From PVC group bacterium (lineage in GTDB: Bacteria; Verrucomicrobiota; Kiritimatiellia; CAIKKV01; PXCX01): a stretch of 14,168 bases of DNA. The stretch spans positions 1 to 14,168 of the forward strand of contig PWZG01000545.1 of assembly GCA_003567575.1 (NCBI GenBank), written 5' to 3'. The first letter of the stretch is position 1. Each line of letters begins with the position of its first letter. Below the pieces are notes generated by a model that was given only the letters and a program-made list of their open reading frames with translations, was not told the DNA's origin and did not search any database. The translations under genes and the position numbers were made by a program. Shown one piece after another: positions 13,815 through 14,168 of the stretch.

Positions 13815-14168
13815 TACTTGCGAACGGCCGGTTGTAGATAAACGGGGTGCAACGGCGGCGGCGGTAGGCCGTGACGCTGCCGGTACCGCGCAATGCGGCC
13901 GAGAATTTCCGGTGCCGGCGCGGCGGGCGACGCGATCACGGTTCCCGGTAAACGCGCGCGTTCCGCCGGCGTTGCCAGTCGTTCCCAGTCCGCACTGGTC
14001 CATATTGCGGCCTCGGAATCGGCTTGCCGCAACCATTCCGCGCGCGACACGATCACCGGCGCCTGTTCCCCGCTGTGCAAACCAACCGGTGACGGATACC
14101 GAACCATCCATACGCTGTCCCGCCGCGCGTCGCCCACCACGACAACCGGCGTGGCGGCGGCGGCCAGC
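13814..14168 (-). CDS. tsaB: tRNA t6A synthesis protein TsaB, C-terminal part
   Basis: The frame is open at the right edge, so only the last 117 residues are visible and the start is outside. TsaB is the inactive actin-fold partner of TsaD in making N6-threonylcarbamoyladenosine at position 37 of ANN-decoding tRNAs. Support: TPVVVVGDARRDSVWMVRY corresponds to the family's 'DARxxxVYw..Y' segment that opens the second half of the fold, and the end PPPPLHPVYLQPAVRK corresponds to the usual C-terminal 'PvYLR' end. The middle (ERLATPAERARLPGTVIASP) is poorly conserved in the family. A different member of the ASKHA fold is possible but less likely. Interestingly it adjoins thrS, whose product uses the same amino acid; the genes are separated by 732 bp and a promoter, so they are probably not one operon. 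Confidence 0.72.
   Translation of the reverse strand, partial: LAAAATPVVVVGDARRDSVWMVRYPSPVGLHSGEQAPVIVSRAEWLRQADSEAAIWTSADWERLATPAERARLPGTVIASPAAPAPEILGRIARYRQRHGLPPPPLHPVYLQPAVRK

Overview
The window looks like chromosomal DNA of a GC-rich bacterium of the PVC superphylum, most likely Kiritimatiellota or a close relative. This is an inference from protein types: an SHD1-like domain in a secreted coiled-coil protein, InlB-type (bacterial) repeats in a large secreted protein, a very large DUF4175-like membrane protein, and a DNRLRE-like protein. No rRNA or other direct taxonomic marker is present. Every supported gene lies on the minus strand, so the window reads from right to left.

Right part (14168 to about 9038), translation genes. 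It opens with the 3' end of a probable tsaB (tRNA t6A synthesis). A 730-bp gap with no gene follows. It is packed with small repeats, an inverted pair of palindromic elements, a good sigma70 promoter and an attenuator-like hairpin. Next comes the classic thrS-infC-rpmI-rplT cluster (threonyl-tRNA synthetase, IF3, L35, L20), with a UDP-sugar epimerase gene only 7 bp behind rplT. Three points stand out: ThrRS starts at TTG and has no TGS domain; infC starts at the rare codon ATT behind a near-perfect Shine-Dalgarno sequence, as in E. coli; and the thrS leader has a hairpin followed by nine T's just before the ribosome binding site.

Middle gap (8677-9037). There is no convincing gene. It holds a candidate promoter and an operator-like repeat in front of the next operon.

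Left part (8676 to 1), an envelope operon. Five genes are joined by overlaps of 1 to 17 bp: an InlB-repeat/LamG-like secreted protein, a 1233-aa DUF4175-like membrane protein, a secreted propeller-like protein of 393 aa, a 240-aa DNRLRE-like protein whose first codons contain a run of nine G's, and a secreted SHD1-like protein with an Ala/Glu-rich coiled coil that runs off the left edge. The tight coupling suggests a jointly made cell-surface or envelope assembly. Its function cannot be named from sequence alone. It is the best candidate here for an undescribed system, and the missing left flank is essential to judge it.
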